DNA of 64,000 nt from Halobacillus ihumii (lineage in GTDB: Bacteria > Bacillota > Bacilli > Bacillales > Halobacillaceae). Under the pieces are notes generated by a model. That model had not been told where the DNA came from. It searched no databases and saw nothing but the letters and a program-made list of their open reading frames with translations. The translations under genes were made by a program, and so were the position numbers. Shown here piece after piece: positions 34,279 to 44,128 of this stretch (the first letter of the stretch is position 1; each line of letters opens with the position of its first letter). The DNA lies in NCBI RefSeq assembly GCF_902726645.1, contig NZ_CACVAO010000001.1, positions 1,736,001 to 1,800,000 on the forward strand, read 5' to 3'.

Positions 34279-35706
34279 ATGGGTTGGTTATCAATTATCC
34301 CCTTCATTGTCGTAATTATTGCGGCAATTTGGACAAAGCAGGTGGTTCCGAGCTTACTATTTGCCGTGATTGTTGCCGGATATTTAGCAGAACCCCACTG
34401 GTTAAATGGAATGCTCACTGCTGTCCAGTTCATCATTCAAGGCCTTCAAGATGAAAATAATTTAAAAATCATTATCTTCTTATATGGTTTTTCAGCCATG
34501 ATCGGACTCGTCCGCATGTCTGGGGGAATTAAAGGATTTGTTAAGGCAGCTACAGAAAAGGTAGAGAACAAGCGAGGAGCATTTATATTATCATGGTTGT
34601 CTGCCGTTGGAACGTTTAGCACGCCGAGTTTTCGTATCGTAACGATCGCCCCAGTTATGAAGGCGATGCGCAGGAAAATTCCAATGTCTAAACAGGAGAT
34701 CGGGTTCGTAATTGAAACAACAGCCTCACCTCTCGTAGCTGTTATACCTGTGGCGACAGCGTTTGTGGGGTACATGACCTCGGTCGTCGAGCTCTCTATT
34801 CATCAGGCCGGTACATCTGGAGACCCTTATACCCTCTTCTTACAAAGTATTCCCTTTAACTTCTTCGCCTTTGCTATGCTGCTGCTCGGATTTTATTTAA
34901 GTTTTTTTCATCGTTCGAAGAAAAAGGCAACAGATGCAGAGAAGAAAAATAACCAAGGTGACAATGCGAAGGACGATCAGCAGGATGATGACAAGTGGGA
35001 GGATTGTCATCCCGCTGTAAAAAAAGATCTTCCGGCTAATCCATGGAACCTAATTATTCCTCTCGCTAGTGTCATTATCCTTACGTTTGCCTTCATGTAT
35101 GCGATTGGAGTCGAAAAGGGCAAATCTGGATTCCAGGCGTTGATTAATGACAATGTGCTCGGTGCTATGGTGTTAGCGGTCCTCTTAACACTGATTTGGT
35201 TCGTCGTGTACTTGAAATTTTCTAAAGAACCGCTTCGTAAACAAATGAAAGAGTTGATTGAGGGCGGCAATGAGATGATGGGGGTTATCTTGTTGCTCGC
35301 GATGGTGTGGGGGCTGAGTAAAGGAACTGAAGCGCTTGGCTTTGCGGATACGATCTCCACTTGGTTCAATTGGATTCCATCCGGATATGTAGCCGTAGTT
35401 ATTTTCGTTCTCGGCTGCGGTCTTGCCTATTTCATTGGTTCAGCATGGGGAGCATGGGGGATTTTGATGCCTGTTGCACTTTCAATTGCCGTTACTGCTG
35501 GCAGCTCACTTCCCATTGTAATTGGTGCTGTATTTGCCAGTGGAACGTTCGGTGCTTTCGCTTCTCCGCTTAGCGACGACACAAATACGACAGCTGGTAT
35601 TTTGAATTTAAATACGATTGAATACGCAAAATTCAAACTGAAGCCAGGTTTAATGGCAGCAGGTGTGGCAGCTTTAGGATACTTAGCACTGGCAATATTT
35701 TTATAA
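34279..35706 (+). CDS. NhaC-family Na+/H+ antiporter-like transporter
   Basis: 475 residues with about 11 hydrophobic segments and a charged cytoplasmic loop (about 215-250, rich in Lys, Asp and Gln). NhaC-superfamily marks: RMSGGIKGFVKAATEKV, SWLSAVGTFSTPSFRIVTIAPVMKAMRRK near 105-135, and the second repeat FIGSAWGAWGILMPVALSIAV with FGAFASPLSDDTNTTAGI near 395-440. The long acidic loop fits a halophile. Exchanged solute unproven. Ends at a perfect 13-bp terminator stem. Confidence 0.85.
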   Translation: MGWLSIIPFIVVIIAAIWTKQVVPSLLFAVIVAGYLAEPHWLNGMLTAVQFIIQGLQDENNLKIIIFLYGFSAMIGLVRMSGGIKGFVKAATEKVENKRGAFILSWLSAVGTFSTPSFRIVTIAPVMKAMRRKIPMSKQEIGFVIETTASPLVAVIPVATAFVGYMTSVVELSIHQAGTSGDPYTLFLQSIPFNFFAFAMLLLGFYLSFFHRSKKKATDAEKKNNQGDNAKDDQQDDDKWEDCHPAVKKDLPANPWNLIIPLASVIILTFAFMYAIGVEKGKSGFQALINDNVLGAMVLAVLLTLIWFVVYLKFSKEPLRKQMKELIEGGNEMMGVILLLAMVWGLSKGTEALGFADTISTWFNWIPSGYVAVVIFVLGCGLAYFIGSAWGAWGILMPVALSIAVTAGSSLPIVIGAVFASGTFGAFASPLSDDTNTTAGILNLNTIEYAKFKLKPGLMAAGVAALGYLALAIFL

Positions 35707-35738
35707 TAAAATCCTCACCCTGGTTGGTGAGGATTTTA
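35707..35738 (+). terminator. Intrinsic terminator after the NhaC-like gene
   Basis: Perfect 13-bp arms TAAAATCCTCACC (35707-35719) and GGTGAGGATTTTA (35726-35738), followed by TTTG; A/T flanks allow function in both directions. Confidence 0.8.
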
Positions 35739-35741
35739 TTT

Positions 35742-35849
35742 GAGCGTTTTTACAAATTCCGGAGCGCTTTTTAATCATTTATGAGCTAATCGGTCACATT
35801 GTGATCGTTTTTCACAAATTGCGAGCGCCTCAAAACTGAAACGGAGCGA
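35742..35849. repeat. Degenerate tandem array, about 5 units of 20-21 bp
   Basis: Units begin with GAGCG-like words at 35742, 35762, 35783, 35803, 35823 and 35844: GAGCGTTTTTACAAATTCC, GAGCGCTTTTTAATCATT, GATCGTTTTTCACAAATTGC. Fills the gap between the NhaC terminator and the argF stop codon. Confidence 0.65.
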
Positions 35850-36809
35850 TCACGAAATATCACCAATTACAGCCTGAAGAATCGCCTTTTGTACATGTAA
35901 ACGGTTCTCGGCTTGCTGAAAGACCACGGATCGAGGGCCATCAATGACGCTTGCTGTCACTTCTTCTTCTCTATGAGCCGGCAGACAATGCAGGAAGTGA
36001 ACATCATCTTTAGCTGCCCCAAGCAGCTGTTGATTGACCTGAAATCCCTCAAAGGCTTTCATGCGTTCTTCTGCTTCTTCCTCTTGCCCCATACTCGCCC
36101 AAACGTCTGTATAAACGACATCAGCGCCTTTTACTGCCTGTATGGGATCATGCTCAACTATAACAGAGCCGTTGTTTTCTACAGCTGTTTGCTTAGCTTT
36201 TGCTAAAATCTCCGGATCAGGTTCATACCCTGCCGGCGAAGCAATCACAATCTCCATGCCCATCATTGCGCCAAGAATCATGAAAGAATGAGCCACATTA
36301 TTGCCATCTCCGATATAAACAGCTTTAATCCCAGCTAGCCTTCCTTTTAACTCAAGGATTGTAAAAATGTCTGCCAGGGCCTGACAAGGATGGTATCGAT
36401 CACAGAGACCATTAATAACAGGAATAGAAGCATGTTGGGCAAGTTCCTGTAATTTCTCATGTGATGTCGTTCGATACATAATGACATCCACATACCCCGA
36501 TAGTACCTTTGCTGTGTCTGAAATACTTTCACCGCGGCCAACTTGAATGTCCCGCGTGTTTAAATAGAGGGCATGGCCGCCCATTTGAATCATCCCTACC
36601 TCAAAGGAGACACGAGTACGAGTGGATGACTTTTCAAAGATCATGCCTAGTGTTTTTCCTGCCAATATATTGTTATGAGGGTTTTCCTTTAAATGTTGGG
36701 CTTGAGCAAGCAATCCTGATACATCGGACTGTGAGAAATCGAGCCAAGTGCTGACATTTCTCCCTTTCAGTGAATGTGTGTGGCTGACCATTTGGTGCAT
36801 TAAGTTCAT
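35850..36809 (-). CDS. argF: Ornithine carbamoyltransferase
   Basis: 319 residues. Carbamoyl-phosphate site SSTRTRVSFE (STRT motif), HPCQALADIFT, and ornithine-site loop HCLPAHREEEV (HCLP) are intact, together with DVWASMGQEEE. Makes citrulline from ornithine and carbamoyl phosphate. Last gene of the operon; its start overlaps the carB stop by four bases (RBS GGAGTG). Absence of arcA/arcC neighbours supports the anabolic role. Confidence 0.97.
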   Translation of the reverse strand: MNLMHQMVSHTHSLKGRNVSTWLDFSQSDVSGLLAQAQHLKENPHNNILAGKTLGMIFEKSSTRTRVSFEVGMIQMGGHALYLNTRDIQVGRGESISDTAKVLSGYVDVIMYRTTSHEKLQELAQHASIPVINGLCDRYHPCQALADIFTILELKGRLAGIKAVYIGDGNNVAHSFMILGAMMGMEIVIASPAGYEPDPEILAKAKQTAVENNGSVIVEHDPIQAVKGADVVYTDVWASMGQEEEAEERMKAFEGFQVNQQLLGAAKDDVHFLHCLPAHREEEVTASVIDGPRSVVFQQAENRLHVQKAILQAVIGDIS

Positions 36810-39800
36810 CCTAATTTCACTCCTTCATTTAAACTCCCGGGCAGCGGGGCTGGAAGATATGGACTTACATGCAGCGAAGCGAGGTAAGCTTCAAACGTCT
36901 CTTTTTGACTAAAGACGGTGACACCATATTTCAAAGCTTGAATTCTTCTTTCCATATCTTCAGTAGTTTGCTGATCATTCACATAAATACTTGCTTGCTT
37001 AGTCTGTATCCATTCTGAAAAAGAAAGCTGACTTGGTGAATCCATATGAGCATAACCATCTTCCACAAAGCTTACATGTTCTTCGTAAAAATGAGGCAGA
37101 TGCTCGAAAACCTTGGCCAGAGCTTCCTGGACTGTTCCTCCCAGACACATGCCTTCGCCTGTTGATTTCATGTTGGCATTAAGCTTATGATCAAGCTCCG
37201 GTAAAGCGTGGGATGAAAACAACGGATACTTTACCGCTACATGTTCAAACTCAGGTGGCTGCACGTGATCTAAATGACAAGAAACATCTCCCGCTAGAAC
37301 GCGTGTTGCCAGATCAATCAGAGATCGATTCGACACCTTACTCACGATCGGAACTGTTCGGCTCGCTCGTGGGTTCACTTCAAGCACATAGACCGCATCC
37401 TCTGTCAGTAGAAATTGAATGTTCATAATCCCTTTATAATCTGTATGCTGAACTATTTTGCTCGCATATTCCTTAATCGTCGCCTTCACATCTTCATTTA
37501 AAGTAGAAGGAAAAATTGCCATACTATCGCCAGAGTGAATCCCGGCGGGTTCTACATGCTCCATGATTTCCGGAATAAAAATATGCTCCCCGTCAGCGAC
37601 GAGATCAACCTCTGCCTCCTGACCTGTTATAAATTCATCAAGCACAATAGGATAATGACGGGCATCTGTGCCTGCAAGTGCATCCTTCAGTTCATGTTCA
37701 TTGTTAACTTTCACCATTCCCTGGCCGCCAATCACATAAGAAGGGCGGCACAAGAGTGGATACGTATAGGAACTTGCTGCGCGCATCGCTTCGTCGAAGG
37801 TATGGCAGACTGCTCCTGGAATGTGCGGAATATCCAGGCTTTTTAACATCGAGTAAAATTGTTCACGGTCTTCAAGTTGAGCGATCGTATCAACCGAAAC
37901 ACCCGCCAGTGGTATGCCTGCCTCTTCTAGTTGAGCAGCAAGGTTGATAGCAGTCTGACCGCCAAACTGTGTGTAGACCTGGTCTATTTGCTCGTGTTCT
38001 ACGATGGCCTCGATGATTTCTTTGCTGATCGGTTCAAAGTATAGACGATCGGCTGTTTCGTAATCGGTACTGACGGTTTCCGGATTATTGTTAATCATGA
38101 TCGTCGACCATCCCAGTTCCTTCAATGTTTCGATAGCCTTGACAGCACTATAATCGAATTCGACACCTTGACCGATCCGAATCGGTCCCGCCCCAACAAT
38201 CAATGCTTTCTTAGTTGACGGAAGCGGGTCAATTTCGTTCACACCAGAATAGGTTGCATAGACATAGTTTGTAGCCGCTTCAAATTCAGCTGCACATGTG
38301 TCGACCATTTTATAGCTTGGATAAAGGTGATAACCTAATCTCTGCTGGGTGATGGCTGATTCTGAGCTTTGCACCAGTTTTGCAATGCTTGCGTCTGTAA
38401 ACCCGTAGACTTTGGCTAGATGAAGCAACGGCTCAGGCAGCGTTTCAGTCGTACAGTCTCGAAGTTTGTTCTCGATCTCTACAAGGTTCTGTAAAATGCT
38501 TAGGAAAAATAGATCGATGGCTGTTTCTTTATGGATTTGTTCGATCTTCTCTCCCTGGCGCAGTAAATCCAGAATTGCAAAATAGCGTAAATCTGTCGGC
38601 TGCGTCAGATGTGTGTTTAACTGCGCAGGGTCCAGTTCGGGAATAGATTGGTCCAGTGACGCTACAGCTTTTTGAAAAGCACCTTCAAGTGTGCGGTCAA
38701 TGGCCATCACTTCACCGGTTGCTTTCATTTTCGTCCCCAGCTTACGGTCGGCTTCTGAAAATTTATCGAATGGCCATCTTGGAAATTTAACGACTACATA
38801 ATCCAGGGCTGGTTCAAAACTCGCATATGTCGTACCTGTAAGCGGGTTTTTTAATTCATCAAGTGTACAGCCCAGGGCCAGTTTGGTCGCCATTTTAGCT
38901 ATAGGATAGCCGGTCGCCTTCGATGCAAGGGCAGATGAACGGCTCACTCTTGGATTGACTTCAATCACATAATATTGATTGCTGAGTGGGTCAAGCGCGA
39001 ACTGAACGTTACAGCCCCCCACAACTTCCAGCTCAGAAATGATCGTAAAGGCAGCTGTACGAAGCATTTGGTATTCTTGATCTGTCAGAGTTTGCGACGG
39101 TGCAACAACGATGGAATCGCCGGTATGGACGCCCACAGGATCGAAGTTCTCCATGTTACATACAGAAATACATGTGCCGTTGTGGTCACGCATGACTTCA
39201 TATTCAACTTCTTTAAACCCGGCAATACTTTTTTCTAAAATCACCTGACCAATTGGGCTGGCCTTTAAGCCGTTGTGGATCAGTTCCTCAAGTTCCGACT
39301 CATGATCGACAATACCGCCGCCACGTCCGCCAAGAGTGTAGGCTGGACGACTAATGACGGGATAGCCAACTTTCCGCGCAAAAGCTTTTGCACCTTGCAC
39401 AGTTTCGATCACTTCACTCTCGGGGACTGGCTGACTAAGTTCACTCATTAGTTCACGAAATAATTCACGGTCTTCCCCTTTTTGTATCGATGTGACACTC
39501 GTTCCTAACAGTTCTATATTATATTTCGATAATATTCCTTGTTTGTCGAGTTCAACAGCCAAATTCAGAGCTGTTTGACCGCCAAGTCCGGCCAGCAGGG
39601 CATCTGGTTGCTCCTTCTTAATGATGGCTTCGATACTGTTCACCGTAAGCGGTTCACAATAAACGGTGTCGGCCATCGTCGTATCTGTCATAATGGTCGC
39701 CGGGTTATTATTAACGAGGACGACATTAAAACCTTCTTCCTTCAGGGCAAGACAGCCTTGCGTCCCGGAGTAATCGAATTCTGCAGCCTGACCGATCAAG

Positions 39801-39838
39801 ATCGGTCCGGACCCTATGATGAGAATCTTCTTAGACAT
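36806..39838 (-). CDS. carB: Carbamoyl-phosphate synthase large subunit, arginine-specific
   Basis: 1010 residues: two ATP-grasp halves. First half starts ILIIGSGPILIGQAAEFDYSGTQ, with RPAYTLGGRGGG; the second has VGAGPIRIGQGVEFDYSAVKA and RPSYVIGGQGMV; metal sites VIEVNPRVSRSSA and VLEVNPRASRTVP. The C-terminal allosteric domain is short (total 1010 versus about 1060-1070 in pyrimidine-type enzymes), as in B. subtilis arginine-specific CarB. Overlaps carA by 8 bases. Confidence 0.97.
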   Translation of the reverse strand: MSKKILIIGSGPILIGQAAEFDYSGTQGCLALKEEGFNVVLVNNNPATIMTDTTMADTVYCEPLTVNSIEAIIKKEQPDALLAGLGGQTALNLAVELDKQGILSKYNIELLGTSVTSIQKGEDRELFRELMSELSQPVPESEVIETVQGAKAFARKVGYPVISRPAYTLGGRGGGIVDHESELEELIHNGLKASPIGQVILEKSIAGFKEVEYEVMRDHNGTCISVCNMENFDPVGVHTGDSIVVAPSQTLTDQEYQMLRTAAFTIISELEVVGGCNVQFALDPLSNQYYVIEVNPRVSRSSALASKATGYPIAKMATKLALGCTLDELKNPLTGTTYASFEPALDYVVVKFPRWPFDKFSEADRKLGTKMKATGEVMAIDRTLEGAFQKAVASLDQSIPELDPAQLNTHLTQPTDLRYFAILDLLRQGEKIEQIHKETAIDLFFLSILQNLVEIENKLRDCTTETLPEPLLHLAKVYGFTDASIAKLVQSSESAITQQRLGYHLYPSYKMVDTCAAEFEAATNYVYATYSGVNEIDPLPSTKKALIVGAGPIRIGQGVEFDYSAVKAIETLKELGWSTIMINNNPETVSTDYETADRLYFEPISKEIIEAIVEHEQIDQVYTQFGGQTAINLAAQLEEAGIPLAGVSVDTIAQLEDREQFYSMLKSLDIPHIPGAVCHTFDEAMRAASSYTYPLLCRPSYVIGGQGMVKVNNEHELKDALAGTDARHYPIVLDEFITGQEAEVDLVADGEHIFIPEIMEHVEPAGIHSGDSMAIFPSTLNEDVKATIKEYASKIVQHTDYKGIMNIQFLLTEDAVYVLEVNPRASRTVPIVSKVSNRSLIDLATRVLAGDVSCHLDHVQPPEFEHVAVKYPLFSSHALPELDHKLNANMKSTGEGMCLGGTVQEALAKVFEHLPHFYEEHVSFVEDGYAHMDSPSQLSFSEWIQTKQASIYVNDQQTTEDMERRIQALKYGVTVFSQKETFEAYLASLHVSPYLPAPLPGSLNEGVKLG

Positions 39839-40898
39839 AGGCTTTCTCCCCCTTCATTGCAGTAATCAGTTTGAAAAAATCATCGAATAACCAATAAGCA
39901 TCCTCAGGTCCAGGGTTGGCCTCTGGATGAAATTGCGCGGATAAAATAGGTAACTTGTCATGCTTCAGCCCTTCCAACGACTGGTCATTTACATGAATTA
40001 GGTAAGTGTGCAATCCTGTTTCCGCCAGACTTTCTTCATCGACAACGTAATTATGGTTTTGCGAAGTAAGGAATACTCTCCCTGTCTCAAGATCCTTCAC
40101 CGGATGATTCGCGCCGCGATGCCCAAAAGAAAGCTTCTTCGTATCCCCTCCAAATGCCAGTGCAATCACTTGATGGCCGAGGCAAATTCCGAGTGATGGG
40201 AAGGATTCCAGTACGTGTTTTATTTTTGATAAATATGGTGCCACATCCTTTGGATCTCCAGGGCCATTGGAAAGGACTACTCCATCCGGCTTGAGTTCAT
40301 CTATGGCATGGAGTTCAGTAAAAGGAACAACTGTCACGCGAAGACCTTTTTCCAAAAGATGATGTAAAATGGAATGCTTGGATCCGAAGTCAATTAAAAC
40401 AATATGGTCGTCCCCGTCAGAGTGTGTCGTCAGTTTCGTACCCTTAACCTGATAAATTTGATTCGTCATTTGAGTACTCGTCGGCTTCATTGGTCTGTCT
40501 GCCAGTGCAGCCTGGCGTGTACCTCCTGTTCGGATCGCTTTCGTTACTTCACGGGTATCTACATTGGTTAAAAAAGGGACTCCTTTATCGTGAAGGTAGT
40601 CCTTTAGTGATGTCGTGGCTTTATAGTGCGAAGCTGTCTCAGCACAATGCAGCATCACAACACCTTTCACTTGTGGGTGCTCACTTTCGAAATCATCTTC
40701 GTTGATTCCATAATTTCCAATGAGCGGATATGTGAAAACAACGATTTGACCCTGATAGGAAGGATCGGTGATTACTTCCTGATAACCGGTCATCCCGGTG
40801 AAAAAGACAATTTCGCCTTCGATGGGGTGCGCCCAATCCTCAGACGCTTCCCCTTTAAATTGTTGACCATCTTGTAAGGTAAGATATCCTTGTTGCAT
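39831..40898 (-). CDS. carA: Carbamoyl-phosphate synthase small (glutaminase) subunit, arginine-specific
   Basis: 355 residues from ATG 40898 (GCGAGGTG upstream; GTG 40907 is an alternative). N-terminal FTGMTGYQEVITDPSYQGQIV; C-terminal class I amidotransferase with catalytic Cys in LGICLGHQVIALAFGG and His/Glu in SAQFHPEANPGPED. Supplies ammonia to CarB through the intersubunit tunnel. Confidence 0.97.
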   Translation of the reverse strand: MQQGYLTLQDGQQFKGEASEDWAHPIEGEIVFFTGMTGYQEVITDPSYQGQIVVFTYPLIGNYGINEDDFESEHPQVKGVVMLHCAETASHYKATTSLKDYLHDKGVPFLTNVDTREVTKAIRTGGTRQAALADRPMKPTSTQMTNQIYQVKGTKLTTHSDGDDHIVLIDFGSKHSILHHLLEKGLRVTVVPFTELHAIDELKPDGVVLSNGPGDPKDVAPYLSKIKHVLESFPSLGICLGHQVIALAFGGDTKKLSFGHRGANHPVKDLETGRVFLTSQNHNYVVDEESLAETGLHTYLIHVNDQSLEGLKHDKLPILSAQFHPEANPGPEDAYWLFDDFFKLITAMKGEKAYV

Positions 40899-40925
40899 GC
40901 CTAACACCTCGCTGTATGAAATAAA

Positions 40926-42101
40926 TTATCGGTTTGAGCTCAATTCCTCTTCGTTTGCTGCTTTGTTTTGTTTGAGCACGTTCTCCAGCTGCTGGACTGC
41001 AGTCTGTAATTCATCATAAGAAACATTCAGGGGCGGGAGCAGACGCAGTACTTGGGCTCCTGCAGGAACTGCCAGTAAGCCTTGATCCCTTAATTCTTCA
41101 ATAATTGAGGGAACAGAGCCCTTCACTTCTATTCCAATCATTAATCCCTGTCCGCGCACTTCCTGAACGTTTGATAGAGGAAGCAGGCGCAATTGTAATT
41201 CCTCTTGAAAAAAAGCACCCTTCTCTTTTACTTCCTGTAAAAAATGGTAGTTAAAAATGGTCTCAAGTGTCGCTTTTACAGCAGCCATAGCTAACGGATT
41301 TCCTCCAAATGTTGTCCCGTGTGATCCTGGGGTAAAGGACTCTGCCAGGGTTGCTTTACCGATCATGGCTCCGACTGGAAAGCCGCTTCCCAATCCCTTG
41401 GCTGCTGTCACAATATCGGGGTCAAGTTCAGCTTGCTGAAAGGCAAAAGGGGCACCAGTGCGTCCAATGCCTGTTTGCACTTCATCAATAATGAGCAGGG
41501 CCCCGAGTTTCCGGCATTTTTCCTGAACAGCTTCAAGAAAGGATGCTGTTCCTTCAACAAGCCCCCCTTCTCCTTGAATGACCTCAACCATAATGGCTGC
41601 TATATCTTCACCCTGGAGATCTTTTAGAGCTTCCATTTCGTTATATGGGAGATATTCGAACGTAGGCAGCATAGTTCCATACCCTTCTTGAACCTTCTCC
41701 TGTCCAGTTGCGCTCATAGTTGCGAACGTTCGGCCATGGAATGAATTCGTAAACGTGATAATTTTTTCCCTGCCTGTATGTTTTCTCGCCAGCTTGATCG
41801 CTGCTTCATTAGCTTCTGCTCCACTATTACAAAAGAAGACGCAGTCGAGATTAGTAACGTTTGTCAAAAACTCCGCAGCTTCTTGCTGCAGTGGTATTTG
41901 ATACAAGTTCGATACATGCCATAGCTTATCGAGCTGTTCCTCAACGGCTTGCTGTACTGCAGGGGGGCGATGGCCCAAATTGCATACAGCTATACCTGAA
42001 ACAAAATCCAAGTATTCGTTTCCTTGATCATCGACAACCGTTGTACCTTTTCCTGACTCAATCGTTAATGGAAATCGTTTATAGGTTGGAAATAAACTCA
42101 T
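40926..42101 (-). CDS. argD: Acetylornithine aminotransferase
   Basis: 391 residues, class III PLP aminotransferase. FCNSGAEANEAAIKLARKHTG, SFHGRTFATMSATGQ, LLIIDEVQTGIGRTG and the Schiff-base Lys in VTAAKGLGSGFPVGA. Converts N-acetylglutamate semialdehyde to N-acetylornithine. Start overlaps the argB stop as TAATG. Confidence 0.96.
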   Translation of the reverse strand: MSLFPTYKRFPLTIESGKGTTVVDDQGNEYLDFVSGIAVCNLGHRPPAVQQAVEEQLDKLWHVSNLYQIPLQQEAAEFLTNVTNLDCVFFCNSGAEANEAAIKLARKHTGREKIITFTNSFHGRTFATMSATGQEKVQEGYGTMLPTFEYLPYNEMEALKDLQGEDIAAIMVEVIQGEGGLVEGTASFLEAVQEKCRKLGALLIIDEVQTGIGRTGAPFAFQQAELDPDIVTAAKGLGSGFPVGAMIGKATLAESFTPGSHGTTFGGNPLAMAAVKATLETIFNYHFLQEVKEKGAFFQEELQLRLLPLSNVQEVRGQGLMIGIEVKGSVPSIIEELRDQGLLAVPAGAQVLRLLPPLNVSYDELQTAVQQLENVLKQNKAANEEELSSNR

Positions 42102-42919
42102 TAGACTTCTTCCTTTCGTCTCGCTCGGATCCTTGTTCCTTTCATCTGATTGTGTTCGATCAATGGATGTTCACCACTTACAATCATGACTTCCTGCAGC
42201 TGACCTGATAAAGCCTCTACCGCTGCATTCACTTTTGGGACCATACCGCCATGAATCAAGCCTGTTTGTATAAGGGACTCAATGTCCTCTGGTGTAGTAT
42301 CTTCAATAACAGCTCCCTCTCGTATAATGCCGGGAACATCTGTTACAAATAATAATTTCTCTGCACTCAAGGCCTTCGCCACTGCCGCGGCAGCCACATC
42401 AGCGTTGATATTAACCGTTTGCCCTTCAGACGTTTTGCCTAGCGGGGCAATGACAGGCATGTAACCAGCATCTAGGCAACGAAGGAGCAAGTCTGTTTCT
42501 ACATGTTCTATAGTTCCTACATAACCCCATTTCTCCTGGTCGATGAGCTTCGCTGTCAGCATCATCGCATCAGAACCTTTTAATCCAATTGCCCGTATGG
42601 ATTGTTGAGCAAGATCAGCCGTTATTTGCGCGTTCACCTTTCCACTCAAAGCCATCTCCACAACTTCAAGTGTTTCTTTTGTTGTCTTTCGGAAGCCCTC
42701 GTAGAATTCGCTTTCTATATTCAAACGGTCCAGCATCAAGGTAATAGCCGGTCCACCGCCATGGACAATGACACAATGGTAATGCTTACGAAGCTCCGCA
42801 AAGCTCTGGTAAAAATCTTCCGATAACTGATCCAGCATGCTTCCACCAAGCTTTACTACCACAACAGGCTTCTGCTCAAGGTCACGTTCGATAGCTAGCG
42901 TTGATTTTGACATAATCAT
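42101..42919 (-). CDS. argB: Acetylglutamate kinase
   Basis: 272 residues. Amino-acid kinase fold with VVVKLGGSMLD, IVHGGGPAITLML, the FYEGFRKTTKETLEVVEMAL segment and LFVTDVPGI, INADVAAAAVAKAL. Lacks the long N-terminal helix seen in arginine-inhibited kinases, as expected with an ArgJ cyclic pathway. Start (42919, or ATG 42913) lies inside the end of argJ, giving a 38-bp overlap. Confidence 0.96.
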   Translation of the reverse strand: MIMSKSTLAIERDLEQKPVVVVKLGGSMLDQLSEDFYQSFAELRKHYHCVIVHGGGPAITLMLDRLNIESEFYEGFRKTTKETLEVVEMALSGKVNAQITADLAQQSIRAIGLKGSDAMMLTAKLIDQEKWGYVGTIEHVETDLLLRCLDAGYMPVIAPLGKTSEGQTVNINADVAAAAVAKALSAEKLLFVTDVPGIIREGAVIEDTTPEDIESLIQTGLIHGGMVPKVNAAVEALSGQLQEVMIVSGEHPLIEHNQMKGTRIRARRKEEV

Positions 42920-44105
42920 ACGTCAAATCGCACCCCCAAGCCGTTCCAGTTCCGCTCCCTTCATAAAGCTCAATGTCTATCGTCACTTCCTCTTTACTCA
43001 AGTCTTGTTTCGCTTGCTCCTCTGAAAAAGTACAGGGCGTGCCATCGCTGAATACCAGTTGGCCTTCAATAGAAATACTGCAGCTATCCGCATTAACCTT
43101 AGCCTGGCTGTAGCCAATCGCACCGACGATCCGGCCCCAGTTAGCATCCGCTCCATAGATCGCTGTCTTGACAAGGTTTGAACCGACGACGTTCTTAGCA
43201 ATGATTCTCGCCTCTTCATTCGATACAGCCCCCGTAACGTTGACTTCGATTAACTTAGTAGCCCCTTCCCCATCTTTAGCAATTTGTTTGGCTAAATCCT
43301 CACATACTTGCTGAAGAGCTTGCTGAAAGGCTGGCCATTCGGAATGCTGCGGCGTAAGCGTTTGATGATTTATACGGCCATTGGCAAGCGCAAGTACCAT
43401 GTCATTGGTGGATGTTTCACCATCAACGGTGATTTGATTAAAAGATTTTTCAATCGAAACACTTAATGCTGATTGGAGATGCTGCGATGAAATGGAGGCA
43501 TCTGTTGTAATAAAACCGAGCATCGTGGCCATGTTTGGATGAATCATCCCTGAACCTTTGGCCGCGCCCGCAATCGTTACCGTTTTCCCATCAATATCCA
43601 CCTGGTAACACGCTTTCTTTTCACAAGTATCAGTGGTTAAGATCGCTTGCTGAAAATCACTGGCTCCATTCTTTGTTGCTTGCACATGTTGAGTGCCGTG
43701 CTCGATTTTATCCATTTGGAGCTGTTCTCCGATTACCCCTGTTGAGGCAACGGCAATGTAGCTTTTTGAAATAGAGAGTTGTTGTGATAGAAGCTCCCTC
43801 ATTTTATAGGCGTTTGCTAACCCTTGTTCACCTGTACAGGCATTAGCAATAGCACTGTTGACGACAACCGCCTGAATTTGGCCTGATTCTTCAATGCTTT
43901 CCTTTGTGACTTGAAGCGGAGGAGCTTGAAAATGACTTTGCGTATAAACAGCTGCGACGGAGGCAGGCTGGTCACTCATCAGTAATCCGAAATCTTTCTT
44001 GGCACGCCTGAGGCCACTGTGTATTCCTCCTGCACTAAACCCGACAGGTGTAGAAATCGTTCCTTCTTCAATTCTCTCAATCTTGTATGCCTCCGTACTC
44101 TGCAT
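42882..44105 (-). CDS. argJ: Glutamate N-acetyltransferase/amino-acid acetyltransferase
   Basis: 407 residues from ATG 44105 (GGGAGGAG upstream). Self-cleavage nucleophile Thr in GMIHPNMATMLGFITTDAS, preceded by the oxyanion region VASTGVIGEQL, with DGETSTNDMVLALANG after it. Recycles the acetyl group between acetylornithine and glutamate. Whether it also makes N-acetylglutamate from acetyl-CoA cannot be told here, but no argA-type gene is near. Confidence 0.96.
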   Translation of the reverse strand: MQSTEAYKIERIEEGTISTPVGFSAGGIHSGLRRAKKDFGLLMSDQPASVAAVYTQSHFQAPPLQVTKESIEESGQIQAVVVNSAIANACTGEQGLANAYKMRELLSQQLSISKSYIAVASTGVIGEQLQMDKIEHGTQHVQATKNGASDFQQAILTTDTCEKKACYQVDIDGKTVTIAGAAKGSGMIHPNMATMLGFITTDASISSQHLQSALSVSIEKSFNQITVDGETSTNDMVLALANGRINHQTLTPQHSEWPAFQQALQQVCEDLAKQIAKDGEGATKLIEVNVTGAVSNEEARIIAKNVVGSNLVKTAIYGADANWGRIVGAIGYSQAKVNADSCSISIEGQLVFSDGTPCTFSEEQAKQDLSKEEVTIDIELYEGSGTGTAWGCDLTYDYVKINASYRT

Positions 44106-44128
44106 CAAATTCTCCTCCCTTTCATTCC

